From NCBI GenBank assembly GCA_002482775.1, contig DLGQ01000074.1, positions 18,290 to 55,243 of the forward strand: a stretch of DNA of 36,954 nucleotides, written 5' to 3'. Below, piece after piece: positions 23,031 through 31,346 of this stretch; within the stretch, counting starts at the first letter, position 1; each line of letters starts with the position of its first letter. The notes beneath the pieces are model-generated. The model was not told where the DNA came from. It saw only the letters and a program-made list of their open reading frames with translations, and did no database searches. The stretch is from Flavobacteriales bacterium UBA7690. Its GTDB lineage: Bacteria; Bacteroidota; Bacteroidia; Flavobacteriales_F; PHOS-HE28. Position numbers and translations under genes: made by a program.

Positions 23031-25778
23031 ATGAACTACCAATCCTTCCTCGCCGCCAAAGCCGTAGCCGCCCCGCAAGCAGGCTTCGCCGTGGATCCGT
23101 CTGAGGTACACCCCATCCTGAAACCGCACCAGCGCGACATGGTTTGCTGGGCCGTTGCAGGTGGGCGCCGTGCCATCTTCTGCGCCTTCGGTCTGGGCAA
23201 GACCCTGATCCAACTGGAGACCGTACGGCTCACCTTGGCCAAGGCTACCAAGGTGCGCACCATCGAAGCACCGTTCTCGCGCGGCCTCATCATCCTGCCC
23301 CTCGGTGTGCGGCAAGAGTTCAAGCGCGATGCGCGGGATCTGCTCGGCATCGATGTGCAGTTCATCCGCACCATCGAAGAGGCGCAGGCAGATGGCATCT
23401 ACCTCACCAACTACGAGACCGTGCGCGATGGCAAGTTGGATCCGCGCCAGTTCACCGTGGTCAGCCTCGATGAGGCCAGCGTACTCCGTGGCTTCGGCGG
23501 CACCAAGACCTTCCGAGAATTCATGCGGCTGTTTGAGGGCAGCAGCACGTACCGCTTCGTAGCCACCGCCACGCCCAGCCCCAACGAGTTCATCGAACTG
23601 CTGGCCTATGCCGCCTTCTTGGATGTGATGGATGTGGGCCAGGCCAAGACCCGCTTCTTCAAGCGCGACAGTACCAACGCGGACAACCTCACCCTGCATG
23701 CGCACAAGGCACAAGAGTTCTGGCACTGGGTAGCAAGCTGGGCCATCTTCGTGCAGAAGCCCAGCGATCTGGGCCACAGTGATGAAGGCTACGACATGCC
23801 CCCGCTCCAGGTGCATTGGCACGAACTGCCCAGCGATCACCTCGAAGCCGAAGCCGACCGCAACGGACAGCACCGCCTGATCGAGAATACCGCCCTCGGT
23901 GTGGTGAACGCCAGCAAGGAGAAGCGGCGATCGTTGACAGCGCGCATCGAGCGCATGGTAACGATCGTAGGTGCGGATGATCATCCGCCCACGGATGAAG
24001 AGCAACCCAAGCAAGACCACTGGATCATCTGGCACGACCTCGAGATCGAACGCGATGCCATCGAACAAGCGATCCCTCACGCGGTCACCGTCTACGGCAA
24101 CCAGGACCTGGACGAACGCGAGCGGGCCATCATCGACTTCAGCGATGGCAAGTTCCCCATCCTCGCCGCAAAGCCGGTTATCGCGGGCAGCGGCTGCAAC
24201 TTCCAGCGCCACTGCCACCAAGCCATCTTCCTTGGCATCGGCTTCAAGTTCAACGACTTCATCCAAGCCGTACACCGTATCCAGCGGTTCCTGCAAACCA
24301 AGCCGGTGCAGATCCACCTGATCTACACCGAAGCCGAACGCGAAGTGCGCGCCACGCTGGAGCGCAAGTGGCAGCAGCACAACGAACTCGTCGCCGCCAT
24401 GACAGGCATCATCCGCGAACACGGACTGGCGCACGCTGGCCAGTTGGGCATGCAACGCGCCATGGGTGTGGAGCGCACGGAAGTTGTAGGGGCTAGACAT
24501 GTCTCGCCCGATACCGACCAACCCGCATGGGTATTGGTGAACAACGACACCGTTGCCGAGACCGCCCGCATGGAAGAGAACAGCGCAGGCCTCATCGTCA
24601 CCAGCATTCCCTTCAGCAACCAGTACGAGTACTCGCCCAACTATGCCGACTTCGGGCATACGGACAACAACGCGCACTTCTGGCAGCAGATGGATTACCT
24701 GGTGCCCGAGTTGCTGCGCGTGCTACAGCCCGGCCGCGTAGCCGCCATCCATGTTAAGGACCGCATCACCCCCGGTGGCGTCAACGGCTTCGGGTTCCAA
24801 ACGGTGCAGCCCTTCAGTGATGAATGCACACAGGCCTTCCAGCGCCATGGCTTCGCCTTCATCGCGCGCAAGACCATCGTTACCGATGTGGTGCGGGAGA
24901 ACAACCAGACCTATCGCCTGGGCTGGACCGAACAGTGCAAGGACGGTAGCCGCATGGGCGCCGGCATGCCGGAGTACGTGCTGCTCTTCCGCAAGCCACC
25001 CACCGACCGCAGCAATGGATACGCCGATACACCGGTGGAAAAGCTGAAGCCGCTGTGCGACGACAACGGTGCACCCGCCGCCTTCGACCCCAAGACCAAT
25101 TGGAAGCAGCCCATCCCCGGCACCGGGTACAGCCGCGCCAAGTGGCAGTTCGATGCGCACGGCTACACACGCAGCTCCGGCGATCGCTTGCTCAGCAGTG
25201 CCGAACTAGCCAAGCTGCCGCACGAGAAGATGTTCAAGATCTGGCGCGAGCGCAGCACCAACGTACCCTACGCCTTCCAGGACCACGTGGCCATGGCCGA
25301 AGAACTGGACCGCGCCGGTCGCCTGCCCGCCACCTTCATGCTCTTCCCCCCGCACAGCTGGCACCCCGATGTGTGGACGGACATCGCCCGCATGCGCACC
25401 CTCAACAGCACGCAGGCACAGAAGAACCGCGAGATGCACCTGTGCCCCCTGCAGTTCGATATCGTTGATCGCCTCATCACCCAGTTCAGCAACCCCGGCG
25501 ATGTGGTGTTCGATCCCTTCAGCGGCATCGGCACCGTGCCCTATTGCGCGGTGAAACAAGGCCGCCGCGGTCGTGGCCACGAACTCGCCACCGGCTACTT
25601 CCACGACAGCATCATCTACCTGCGCCAAGCCGAAGCCAAGGACGCTGCACCCAGCCTCTTCGATCTGCTCGAGGCCGAAGCCACCGGCACCTACTACACC
25701 CCACCTGCCGTGGCAGCACGCGCCTCGGAAGAGTTGGATGGAGCTACAGTGCCCTCCGAAACCGAGGTATCCGCATGA
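23031..25778 (+). CDS. SF2 helicase fused to a DNA methyltransferase (beta-class)
   Basis: The 915 residues contain two enzymes. Residues 30-450 form an SF2 helicase: Q-like KPHQRD (31-36), Walker A FGLGKT (53-58), Walker B DEAS (147-150), motif III ATATP (178-182) and motif VI QAVHRIQR (412-419). Residues 505-870 form an amino-methyltransferase. Its catalytic tetrad reads SIPF (525-528), followed by SNQYEY, and the SAM-binding motif DPFSGIGT (828-835) comes after it, the beta-class order. The usual (D/N/S)PP(Y/F) is thus changed in its second position. The C-terminal 50 residues are disordered and acidic. Such fusions may remodel or modify phage DNA. An upstream in-frame extension to 22923 is rejected because it overlaps the previous gene. 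Confidence 0.85.
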   Translation: MNYQSFLAAKAVAAPQAGFAVDPSEVHPILKPHQRDMVCWAVAGGRRAIFCAFGLGKTLIQLETVRLTLAKATKVRTIEAPFSRGLIILPLGVRQEFKRDARDLLGIDVQFIRTIEEAQADGIYLTNYETVRDGKLDPRQFTVVSLDEASVLRGFGGTKTFREFMRLFEGSSTYRFVATATPSPNEFIELLAYAAFLDVMDVGQAKTRFFKRDSTNADNLTLHAHKAQEFWHWVASWAIFVQKPSDLGHSDEGYDMPPLQVHWHELPSDHLEAEADRNGQHRLIENTALGVVNASKEKRRSLTARIERMVTIVGADDHPPTDEEQPKQDHWIIWHDLEIERDAIEQAIPHAVTVYGNQDLDERERAIIDFSDGKFPILAAKPVIAGSGCNFQRHCHQAIFLGIGFKFNDFIQAVHRIQRFLQTKPVQIHLIYTEAEREVRATLERKWQQHNELVAAMTGIIREHGLAHAGQLGMQRAMGVERTEVVGARHVSPDTDQPAWVLVNNDTVAETARMEENSAGLIVTSIPFSNQYEYSPNYADFGHTDNNAHFWQQMDYLVPELLRVLQPGRVAAIHVKDRITPGGVNGFGFQTVQPFSDECTQAFQRHGFAFIARKTIVTDVVRENNQTYRLGWTEQCKDGSRMGAGMPEYVLLFRKPPTDRSNGYADTPVEKLKPLCDDNGAPAAFDPKTNWKQPIPGTGYSRAKWQFDAHGYTRSSGDRLLSSAELAKLPHEKMFKIWRERSTNVPYAFQDHVAMAEELDRAGRLPATFMLFPPHSWHPDVWTDIARMRTLNSTQAQKNREMHLCPLQFDIVDRLITQFSNPGDVVFDPFSGIGTVPYCAVKQGRRGRGHELATGYFHDSIIYLRQAEAKDAAPSLFDLLEAEATGTYYTPPAVAARASEELDGATVPSETEVSA

Positions 25779-26020
25779 TACCGGAAGTGAACTCCATAAC
25801 ATGGGAGAACCATGTGCTCGACTTACAAGGAAGGCTCGACCCCCATTGGTTGAGGTCCATGGGACTAAACGATCCAGAGGTGATCATTGATCCCAATGGC
25901 GTGCGCCTTATGCGATACAGGTTCACTACCCGCGAAGCCTTCGAGAATCTAATGAACGACCACAAGCATCCATTTCATCCGAGCCATACATGCTCGATCT
26001 GCACCACCACCACCCCATGA
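25775..26020 (+). CDS. Small unknown protein
   Basis: The protein has 81 residues, starting at an ATG overlapping the fusion gene's stop (ATGA). A beta-alpha pattern is visible: VNSITWENHVLDLQGRLDP, then DPNGVRLMRYRFTTREAFENL, then His-rich HKHPFHPSHTC with a CxxC near the end (C74 and C77). The His/Cys tail might bind metal. No family is recognised. It overlaps the next start (ATGA). Confidence 0.5.
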   Translation: MIPEVNSITWENHVLDLQGRLDPHWLRSMGLNDPEVIIDPNGVRLMRYRFTTREAFENLMNDHKHPFHPSHTCSICTTTTP

Positions 26021-26532
26021 AATTCAAGATCCCCAAAGGCACGCCACTGTTCAACGCTGTAATGGAAGTGCGTAAGCGTATGGACGAATGTGATGCTGCC
26101 GCTACAGCGCTGTGCAAGGAGGTCGGCGCAGAACAGCACTACACCGACAACTACTACTTGGCAGGCGGCATTGCTGGCTTCCGGTTCAAGACCAAGCCCG
26201 AAGGCTGGAAGCAGGTAGGTAGCCACTACCGGGTGTTCTTGCCAAAGGCAGCGCTGAAAGAACTGAACGCTCGCATCTCCGCACTGCCACGGATGAACGT
26301 GGAAGAGATGGCCAAGGTGTTGAAGTACAAGACGCATACCGGGTTTAACGGTCAAGGGTTCAGCTTGCAGCGGCTTCCCTCCATGACCTTCCTGCCCGAT
26401 GTGATCCTGCTCAGCACCCAGGACAAGAACCCATGGAAAGGTTGTCAAGGGATCATCGAGATCATGGGTAGTGAGTACGATGCACTGGAACTTGCTGGTC
26501 GCGCGGCCGTGGCAGAAACCGAGGAAGCCTGA
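26017..26532 (+). CDS. Early-region protein of unknown function
   Basis: This 171-residue protein starts at the ATG at 26017 within the overlap with the previous gene. The N-terminal 60 residues look helical and charged (FNAVMEVRKRMDECDAAATAL). The middle has the pattern NYYLAGGIAGFRFKTKPEGWKQVG, and the C-terminal half is strand-rich. No motif is recognised. It is followed 3 bases later by the zinc-finger protein gene. Confidence 0.6.
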   Translation: MKFKIPKGTPLFNAVMEVRKRMDECDAAATALCKEVGAEQHYTDNYYLAGGIAGFRFKTKPEGWKQVGSHYRVFLPKAALKELNARISALPRMNVEEMAKVLKYKTHTGFNGQGFSLQRLPSMTFLPDVILLSTQDKNPWKGCQGIIEIMGSEYDALELAGRAAVAETEEA

Positions 26533-26535
26533 GCC

Positions 26536-27165
26536 ATGCCAACCACACCCGACCCACTAGGCGCAGCCAAGGTCTGTACCGGATACGATGATGGCCGCAC
26601 ATGGATGCGCAAGCCGTTCCATCAGGATGGTTGGAACATCGGCACCGATGGCCACTTGGTATTCGGTTGGCAGGGGACACACATCGAGGAGATCTCCACC
26701 CATGGCATCCGCGTCATCCCCGTTCTTCTCGGTGAGGAAAATCCACTGGCCGAACCTTTCATCCTGCACCGCGATACGCTGAAGGCAACGCTGGACAGCA
26801 TACCCAAAGTGCCAGGCTCCTGTTACGTATGCGAGGGCTCAGGCAAACTCCGCTGTGATCTGGGCCACGACCACGAGTGCACCGATTGTAGTGGTAGTGG
26901 ATTCCAACACAACGGCACACCCGACCAGCCCAATGGCAAAGCCATCGTGGTGTTCAAAGGGTTGGCGCGGTTCCGTGTGGATAAGCTGATGAAGCTCCAC
27001 CTGGTGATGCTCCACATGGGTGTGCCATCCATCACCATCACCCATGGTTCGCCCAACAGGCTCAGCCGCACGGTGTTCCCGGGTGGTGAGCGACTGGCCA
27101 TCTGTCCGGACATGGAGGACGATAAGGATGACGTGGCTGCCAGGATCACTAACGGACAAGCCTGA
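26536..27165 (+). CDS. Protein with DnaJ-type zinc motif
   Basis: The 209-residue protein has a beta-rich N-terminal domain (residues 1-85) and then a pair of CxxCxGxG-like units: SCYVCEGSGK (residues 95-104, C96 and C99) and ECTDCSGSGF (114-123, C115 and C118). An extra Cys at 107 and a His-rich stretch lie between them. This is the zinc-binding layout of DnaJ cysteine-rich domains. There is no J domain, so it is not a full DnaJ; the zinc unit probably stabilises a nucleic-acid or protein contact. The C-terminal 85 residues are an alpha/beta region without a named motif. The gene is spaced 3 bases from each neighbour. Confidence 0.6.
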   Translation: MPTTPDPLGAAKVCTGYDDGRTWMRKPFHQDGWNIGTDGHLVFGWQGTHIEEISTHGIRVIPVLLGEENPLAEPFILHRDTLKATLDSIPKVPGSCYVCEGSGKLRCDLGHDHECTDCSGSGFQHNGTPDQPNGKAIVVFKGLARFRVDKLMKLHLVMLHMGVPSITITHGSPNRLSRTVFPGGERLAICPDMEDDKDDVAARITNGQA

Positions 27166-27168
27166 GCC

Positions 27169-27675
27169 ATGCCCATCCTCCGCAAATATGCCGTCTCCCT
27201 AAAGGACGACTACGAAGGGAAGTACACCCGCCAGATCAACGCGCTGAACGGTGGCAAGGCAAAGTACGAGTACTGGTTGGATGCGCGTGATGCGTGGCCA
27301 GACTTCCACTGGAAGCACTTGCGTTGCAAGAGCCTTGGCCCGTTGTTCACCATACGCCCAGCGGCTAGCGACGAAGAGCGCCGCAAGTTGGAGATCCTAC
27401 GCCATGCACTCGGCCTCGATGAGGTCGGCATGGACAAGCACGGCGGCACACGTGGATACCGCAACTACTACGCTCTCTTCCCCAATAGCGACGACTTCAA
27501 CCTGTGCCTCCGCATGTGTGCCTTGCACGATCGCAACACGCCTCTGCCACTGATGGGCTCCCAGCAAGTGGATCCCTTGGCACAAGGCATGGTGTACTTC
27601 CACGTCACCATGGGTGGCATGGACTACCTGAAGCGCCACCTGGGTGTGGACCACACGTTACCTGTTCCGAAGTAA
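27169..27675 (+). CDS. Phage protein of unknown function
   Basis: This basic, aromatic protein of 168 residues has a middle part (about 85-120: ALGLDEVGMDKHGGTRGYRNYYALFPNSDDFNLCLRM) that resembles small conserved phage proteins sharing a GxRNYF...GSDDF-like core. The core is near a Lys/His turn and two cysteines. No enzymatic role is known to me for that group. It follows the zinc-motif gene by 3 bases and is followed after 10 bases by a single-span membrane protein. Confidence 0.55.
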   Translation: MPILRKYAVSLKDDYEGKYTRQINALNGGKAKYEYWLDARDAWPDFHWKHLRCKSLGPLFTIRPAASDEERRKLEILRHALGLDEVGMDKHGGTRGYRNYYALFPNSDDFNLCLRMCALHDRNTPLPLMGSQQVDPLAQGMVYFHVTMGGMDYLKRHLGVDHTLPVPK

Positions 27676-27685
27676 TCGAAACACC

Positions 27686-28018
27686 ATGGCCCGCCCACAC
27701 CACAACCCCGGTGCCGCCCTCGCCAAAGTCGCGGCCGAAGAACGCGCCAGCATAGCCCGCCGTGCCGAAGCTCTGGCCGAGATCCAGCGCCGTACCGTTC
27801 GGGCGAAGAGCTACGCCGTGGCCATGGTGATCACTGCCCTCTGCGCACTATCGCTCCACCTCTACCAGCGACCCATGCCGCTGCCGCCACCCCACGTGCC
27901 CGTGGTCGCCTGGACCGGCAGCCATTGGTACAAAGCCTACGCCGACACCAACGGCGAATTCCACCACCACGAAACAGGCCTGCCGCTTGGGCAGGTCACC
28001 AAATGGGAACGCCCCTAA
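27686..28018 (+). CDS. Single-span membrane protein of unknown function
   Basis: From the ATG at 27686 the protein has 110 residues: an Ala/Arg/Glu-rich helix (residues 1-36), one hydrophobic span (SYAVAMVITALCALSLHLY, about 41-59), a Pro-rich linker and a small extracytoplasmic Trp/His-rich part (WTGSHWYKAYADTNGEFHHH). A longer reading from 27644 would cross the previous gene. The membrane span is clear; the role is unknown. The leader is AAACACC-ATG. Confidence 0.6.
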   Translation: MARPHHNPGAALAKVAAEERASIARRAEALAEIQRRTVRAKSYAVAMVITALCALSLHLYQRPMPLPPPHVPVVAWTGSHWYKAYADTNGEFHHHETGLPLGQVTKWERP

Positions 28019-28030
28019 CGCACCATCACC

Positions 28031-28228
28031 ATGCCCTTCCAACTCACAGACCTATCCCGCATTGCCGAGTACGCCAAGCTGCCCGAGTGGCGCCTGCGCA
28101 ACAAGTGCCAGGAGATGCAGTTGCCCAGCGAGCTCACCCTCACCAAGGACCAGCTGCTGTTCCAGATCGCCTTCCACAAACCGGCGCCGCCCGTTACCGC
28201 GGTGCTGGAAGTAACCGAAGTACAATGA
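28031..28228 (+). CDS. Small unknown protein, possible SAP/Rho-N-like helical pair
   Basis: The 65-residue protein carries two short helices with a LPSELTLTKDQLLFQIA segment (about residues 31-47). This is loosely similar to SAP or Rho N-terminal helix-extended-helix folds that bind nucleic acid. The match is weak. The leader is ACCATCACC-ATG. The stop overlaps the next start (ATGA). Confidence 0.5.
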   Translation: MPFQLTDLSRIAEYAKLPEWRLRNKCQEMQLPSELTLTKDQLLFQIAFHKPAPPVTAVLEVTEVQ

Positions 28229-28836
28229 GCAGCCTGATGCTATCCGCAGAGAGCGCGGTGAAGATGAAGCAGTGCTACGACCTCAAGGTCAAGATGCTCG
28301 ACTTCAAAGGCGACGATGATACCTGCGTGCAGATCGTGCGCCAGTGGATGCCCAACCACAAGAACAACCCGCTGCTTGCCGCACTGGAATGCATCAAGGC
28401 ATGGCAGGCGAAGAACCCTGGCAAGGACGATGGCCTCGCGATCATGGGCTTCATGGCCGCCGCCTACTACCTGGTGGAAGTGGCGCCGCCCGGGCACCAA
28501 GGTCCCAAGTTCACCGCGCACGACAGCATCATGATCAGCGCGCTCAAGCACGTCAGCTTCGGTAGCGGCAACCAGAGCACCCGGTTCTATGCCGACATCC
28601 AGCTCAGCGGCGTACGCACCGAACGCCAACGCTGGTGGCTCACCTCCCTCGTGGTACGCCACCGTAGGCAGATCGGTAACACCGCCGCCATAGCCACCGC
28701 CGAACGCTGGCTGAAGGACAACCCCGAGCCAACAGTTCCCGCGCAGGCGGGGACCGCGAGTAGTGCAGCGCAAACATCCGAGGCAGCGCCCGCGCCACCG
28801 AAGAACGAACCACCACCGCAACCAACACTGTTCTGA
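28225..28836 (+). CDS. Early-region protein of unknown function with Pro/Ala-rich tail
   Basis: The protein has 203 residues from the ATG at 28225; an in-frame extension upstream crosses another gene. Residues 1-155 look helical with a globular core (CYDLKVKMLDFKGDDDTCV; LLAALECIKAWQAKN; IMGFMAAAYYLVEVAPP). An Arg-rich piece (RTERQRWWLTSLVVRHRRQ, about 132-150) may contact nucleic acid. The last 45 residues are Pro/Ala/Glu disordered tail. No family is recognised. It lies between the SAP-like gene and a small basic gene. Confidence 0.65.
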   Translation: MSSLMLSAESAVKMKQCYDLKVKMLDFKGDDDTCVQIVRQWMPNHKNNPLLAALECIKAWQAKNPGKDDGLAIMGFMAAAYYLVEVAPPGHQGPKFTAHDSIMISALKHVSFGSGNQSTRFYADIQLSGVRTERQRWWLTSLVVRHRRQIGNTAAIATAERWLKDNPEPTVPAQAGTASSAAQTSEAAPAPPKNEPPPQPTLF

Positions 28837-28839
28837 GCC

Positions 28840-29109
28840 ATGGCAAAGAAGAAGATCAAACGTCCGCTGATGGCGCAGCGCTGGATGGGCATCAACCTAA
28901 CAGTGTCTGTCCAGAAAGTGAATAGGACCTGGACAAAGGACCTGGCGAAGAAGAAGATACCGGCCGCCTTACGGAAGGCCATCGTCGAGAACATTCGTTC
29001 CGCAGACATCCAAGTTGAGAGTATAGAGATGAACAGCATGGGCCACAACATGGCTCCGGCATTCTCCGTGACCTTGGACCTGACCGGTACCTACACCGTA
29101 AAGAACTGA
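28840..29109 (+). CDS. Small basic protein of unknown function
   Basis: The 89-residue protein is strongly basic at its N-terminus (AKKKIKRPLMAQRW) and in the middle (DLAKKKIPAALRKAI), with a beta-forming C-terminal half (FSVTLDLTGTYTV). This suggests a nucleic-acid-binding or complex-forming role. It lies 3 bases after its neighbour and 3 before the Gp37/68 gene. The function is unknown. Confidence 0.55.
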   Translation: MAKKKIKRPLMAQRWMGINLTVSVQKVNRTWTKDLAKKKIPAALRKAIVENIRSADIQVESIEMNSMGHNMAPAFSVTLDLTGTYTVKN

Positions 29110-29112
29110 ACC

Positions 29113-30174
29113 ATGTCCACCACCATCGAATGGACCCAACGCCCCGGCACCAAGGGCGAGACCTGGAACCCCACCACGGGTTGCAACAAGATCAGCGCGG
29201 GCTGCAAGAACTGCTACGCCGAGATCATGCACCGCCGCCTCGCCGCCATGGGCCAGCGCAAGTACGACCGTGCCTTCTCCGCCGGCGTGGTCACCCATGC
29301 CGATACGCTCACCATCCCCTTCGGCTGGAAGAAGCCGCGCACCGTATTCGTCAACAGCATGAGCGATCTGTTCCACGCGGATGTGCCCTTCGAGTTCATC
29401 GACCAGGTGTTCGCCATCATGGCGCTCACGCCGCAGCACACGTACCAGATCCTGACGAAGCGGCCGGAGCGGATGGCGGAGTACTTCGCTACGCGTGACA
29501 AGTTCGTGGCCATCCCGCCAACCGTGATCAAACCATTTGCGGCGAAGTTCATGCCCGAGAATCAGGTGGTGATGTCGGAAATGCGCCAACATCCACTGCC
29601 CAACGTATGGCTCGGCACCAGCGTGGAGAACCAAGCCACCGCCAACGAACGTATCCCGCACCTATTGCGAGTACCGGCGGCTGTGCGGTTCTTGAGCTGT
29701 GAACCGTTGTTGGGGGCGGTGGATCTTAAAGTTGCTCCGTTGCATCAATGGCCTACCGGAGAGTATTGGCTACCAAACAAAGGAGAGTCGGACGATTGGA
29801 AGTACCACATGCACCGGATCGATGGTATCCACTGGGTAATTGCCGGCGGCGAGAGTGGCCCCGGTGCGCGCGCCATGCACCCGAACTGGGCACACTCCCT
29901 CCGAGACCAATGCCACGCTGCTGGGGTTCCGATCTTCTTCAAGCAGTGGGGCGAGTGGGAACCGATAGACCAACCATGGAAACAGGATAGCCCGACACCA
30001 CTGGCCACGAACGAGCAGTGGTTGAACTACGAAGGCGGTCAAGGTTTCCACGGCGAACACGTCTGGCGCATGCGCCGTGTTGGTAAGCACGCCAGCGGCA
30101 ACCTGTTGGATGGTCAAGTGCACAATGCGTTCCCCGTTGTTACAGCACCATCCACCACGCAGCTGGAACGATGA
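29113..30174 (+). CDS. Phage Gp37/Gp68 family (DUF5131) protein
   Basis: The protein has 353 residues with the hallmark family start: IEWTQ, then WNPTTGCNKISAGCKNCYAE, whose cysteines lie at 24, 31 and 34. These suggest a radical-SAM-like or other iron-sulphur site, though the spacing (C-x6-C-x2-C) is not the classical CxxxCxxC. Further conserved blocks are KPRTVFVNSMSDLFH (74-88), YQILTKRPERM (111-121), NVWLGTSVEN, LSCEPLLG, and IAGGESGPGARAMHPNW. Homologues occur in many phages and prophages, sometimes beside modification genes; the activity is not established. The stop overlaps the next gene (ATGATG). Confidence 0.85.
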   Translation: MSTTIEWTQRPGTKGETWNPTTGCNKISAGCKNCYAEIMHRRLAAMGQRKYDRAFSAGVVTHADTLTIPFGWKKPRTVFVNSMSDLFHADVPFEFIDQVFAIMALTPQHTYQILTKRPERMAEYFATRDKFVAIPPTVIKPFAAKFMPENQVVMSEMRQHPLPNVWLGTSVENQATANERIPHLLRVPAAVRFLSCEPLLGAVDLKVAPLHQWPTGEYWLPNKGESDDWKYHMHRIDGIHWVIAGGESGPGARAMHPNWAHSLRDQCHAAGVPIFFKQWGEWEPIDQPWKQDSPTPLATNEQWLNYEGGQGFHGEHVWRMRRVGKHASGNLLDGQVHNAFPVVTAPSTTQLER

Positions 30175-30398
30175 TGTCTCCTTTCCAACGCCACAAGTCC
30201 AAGCGCAAGCTGCGGCGCCTGTTCAAGCGAAGCCCCATCTTCTACTTCGCGACCAACCCTGATGTTAAGGAGACGCTGGCGCAGGTGAAGAAAGGCTTCG
30301 TGGTGCACCACAACGACCCAGAGACGGTGCATGTTTTCACCGGCCCACCGCCAGACTTTATACACCTCTTCATGCCTAAGATAACCACCAACCAATGA
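30171..30398 (+). CDS. Small basic unknown protein
   Basis: The 75-residue protein has a very basic N-terminus (residues 5-21: FQRHKSKRKLRRLFKR) followed by an alpha/beta piece (FYFATNPDVKETLAQVKKGF; VHVFTGPPPDFIHLF). Two tandem ATGs at 30171 and 30174 are possible starts; both overlap or abut the Gp37/68 stop. The basic start could bind nucleic acid. It is linked by an ATGA overlap to the next gene. Confidence 0.5.
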   Translation: MMSPFQRHKSKRKLRRLFKRSPIFYFATNPDVKETLAQVKKGFVVHHNDPETVHVFTGPPPDFIHLFMPKITTNQ

Positions 30399-30904
30399 AC
30401 ATCAACTTCAAGACCCGGTTCCCTTGGAACGATGCTGCCGGTGAACCCGAGCGCACCTTCTTTCCCGACAGGATACTGCTCGCCCTGGGTCAGCATCCCG
30501 AACCGGAGAGCACCAAGTCGGTGATCGGCCAGCCTTTCGCGAAGCACCACACCATACGCCGCATCCCGGCCAACGGAAAACCACGTTACCGCGAAGGCAT
30601 GGATATGGTGTTCGCCACCGGCAGCCGCTTCAAGCCGGAGGTGTTCGCGCGTGGGAAATGCACCCGCGTAGAGTACATGCGCATGGAACTAAACCGATAT
30701 TCCGCTGGAACATCAATTGGCATCTGGTTGCAGGAACCCGGCGTGTTGTACCCCATGATGACACTGCCACGAATGCAGCAACTGGCCGAGAACGATGGCC
30801 TCACCATGGATCAGTTCACCAAGTGGTTCACGCTGGACCTGATCACCAACGGGCCCGGTCACTTCCAGATCGTACACTGGTCCGATATCCGCTACTGCCG
30901 ATGA
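30395..30904 (+). CDS. Conserved Bacteroidetes phage protein of unknown function
   Basis: This 169-residue protein has a recognisable layout: FAKHHTIRRIPANGKPRYREGMDMVFATGSR (about residues 49-78), a CTRVEYMRMEL strand, then LAENDGLTMDQFTKWFTLDL and a closing FQIVHWSDIRYC. The HTIR...W/RxGM...TGSR...C...HWSDxRY pattern recurs in prophages of this phylum and suggests a small beta-barrel with a helical lid, loosely reminiscent of ASCH/PUA-type nucleic-acid-binding folds. The function is unknown. It is the last gene of the long early operon; 112 bases without a convincing gene follow. Confidence 0.6.
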   Translation: MNINFKTRFPWNDAAGEPERTFFPDRILLALGQHPEPESTKSVIGQPFAKHHTIRRIPANGKPRYREGMDMVFATGSRFKPEVFARGKCTRVEYMRMELNRYSAGTSIGIWLQEPGVLYPMMTLPRMQQLAENDGLTMDQFTKWFTLDLITNGPGHFQIVHWSDIRYCR

Positions 30905-31016
30905 ACGTGCAGCTATGAGCAACGCAGCGCGTGGGATTGCGTTGAGGGCGTTGCACATGGCGTGTGTTGGTGGCAGTGCTTTTCTCAGTACATAACAAGG
31001 CTACAAGGCAACTACG

Positions 31017-31346
31017 ATGAAGAACCCGATAACGATTAACCCTGAGATGGGTTTGTACGACAGTGGCAATGGACAAACGGTCAAGGCTTACAGGTTCGTG
31101 GATATGAGCAACCTGTGCCCTATGGCTCCGAGGCTATTAGTGAAGTATGCGGATGTAGTGCGAGGGCGAATTGCTCAACTGTGCCAATGGTACGAGGCAG
31201 ACAAAGACGTCGGCATCACGCTCCATTATCACATTAGCCTGATGACCGCCGACGAACTGGCGAAGGATGAAGTGTTTGAGCGAACAGCCATCCAGGTAGG
31301 GGCCGTCCCTTTGGCACTGGCGCAGGAGATATACAAGTGCCAGTGA
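31017..31346 (+). CDS. Orphan protein of unknown function
   Basis: The 109-residue protein has a short polar start, a strand-helix-strand middle (TVKAYRFVDMSNL; LVKYADVVRGRIAQLCQWY) and a helical end. It has no named motif. It stands alone: a 112-base gap precedes it and a 165-base hairpin-rich gap follows. Its base composition is less GC-rich than the early operon, which suggests separate acquisition. Together with the following gene it resembles a cassette-like insertion. Confidence 0.55.
   Translation: MKNPITINPEMGLYDSGNGQTVKAYRFVDMSNLCPMAPRLLVKYADVVRGRIAQLCQWYEADKDVGITLHYHISLMTADELAKDEVFERTAIQVGAVPLALAQEIYKCQ

Noticed and set aside
22605..24677. A 690-codon open frame on the minus strand
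   Set aside because: It is antisense to the helicase-methyltransferase and its neighbour, which carry clear motifs. Its composition is what the complementary strand of GC-rich codons produces.
30905..31016. Mini-ORF of 26 residues at 30915-30995 and a CATAACAAGG sequence resembling an integron site
   Set aside because: The peptide has no membrane or folded pattern, and the site lacks a matching core partner. The 112-base gap otherwise shows nothing I can support.
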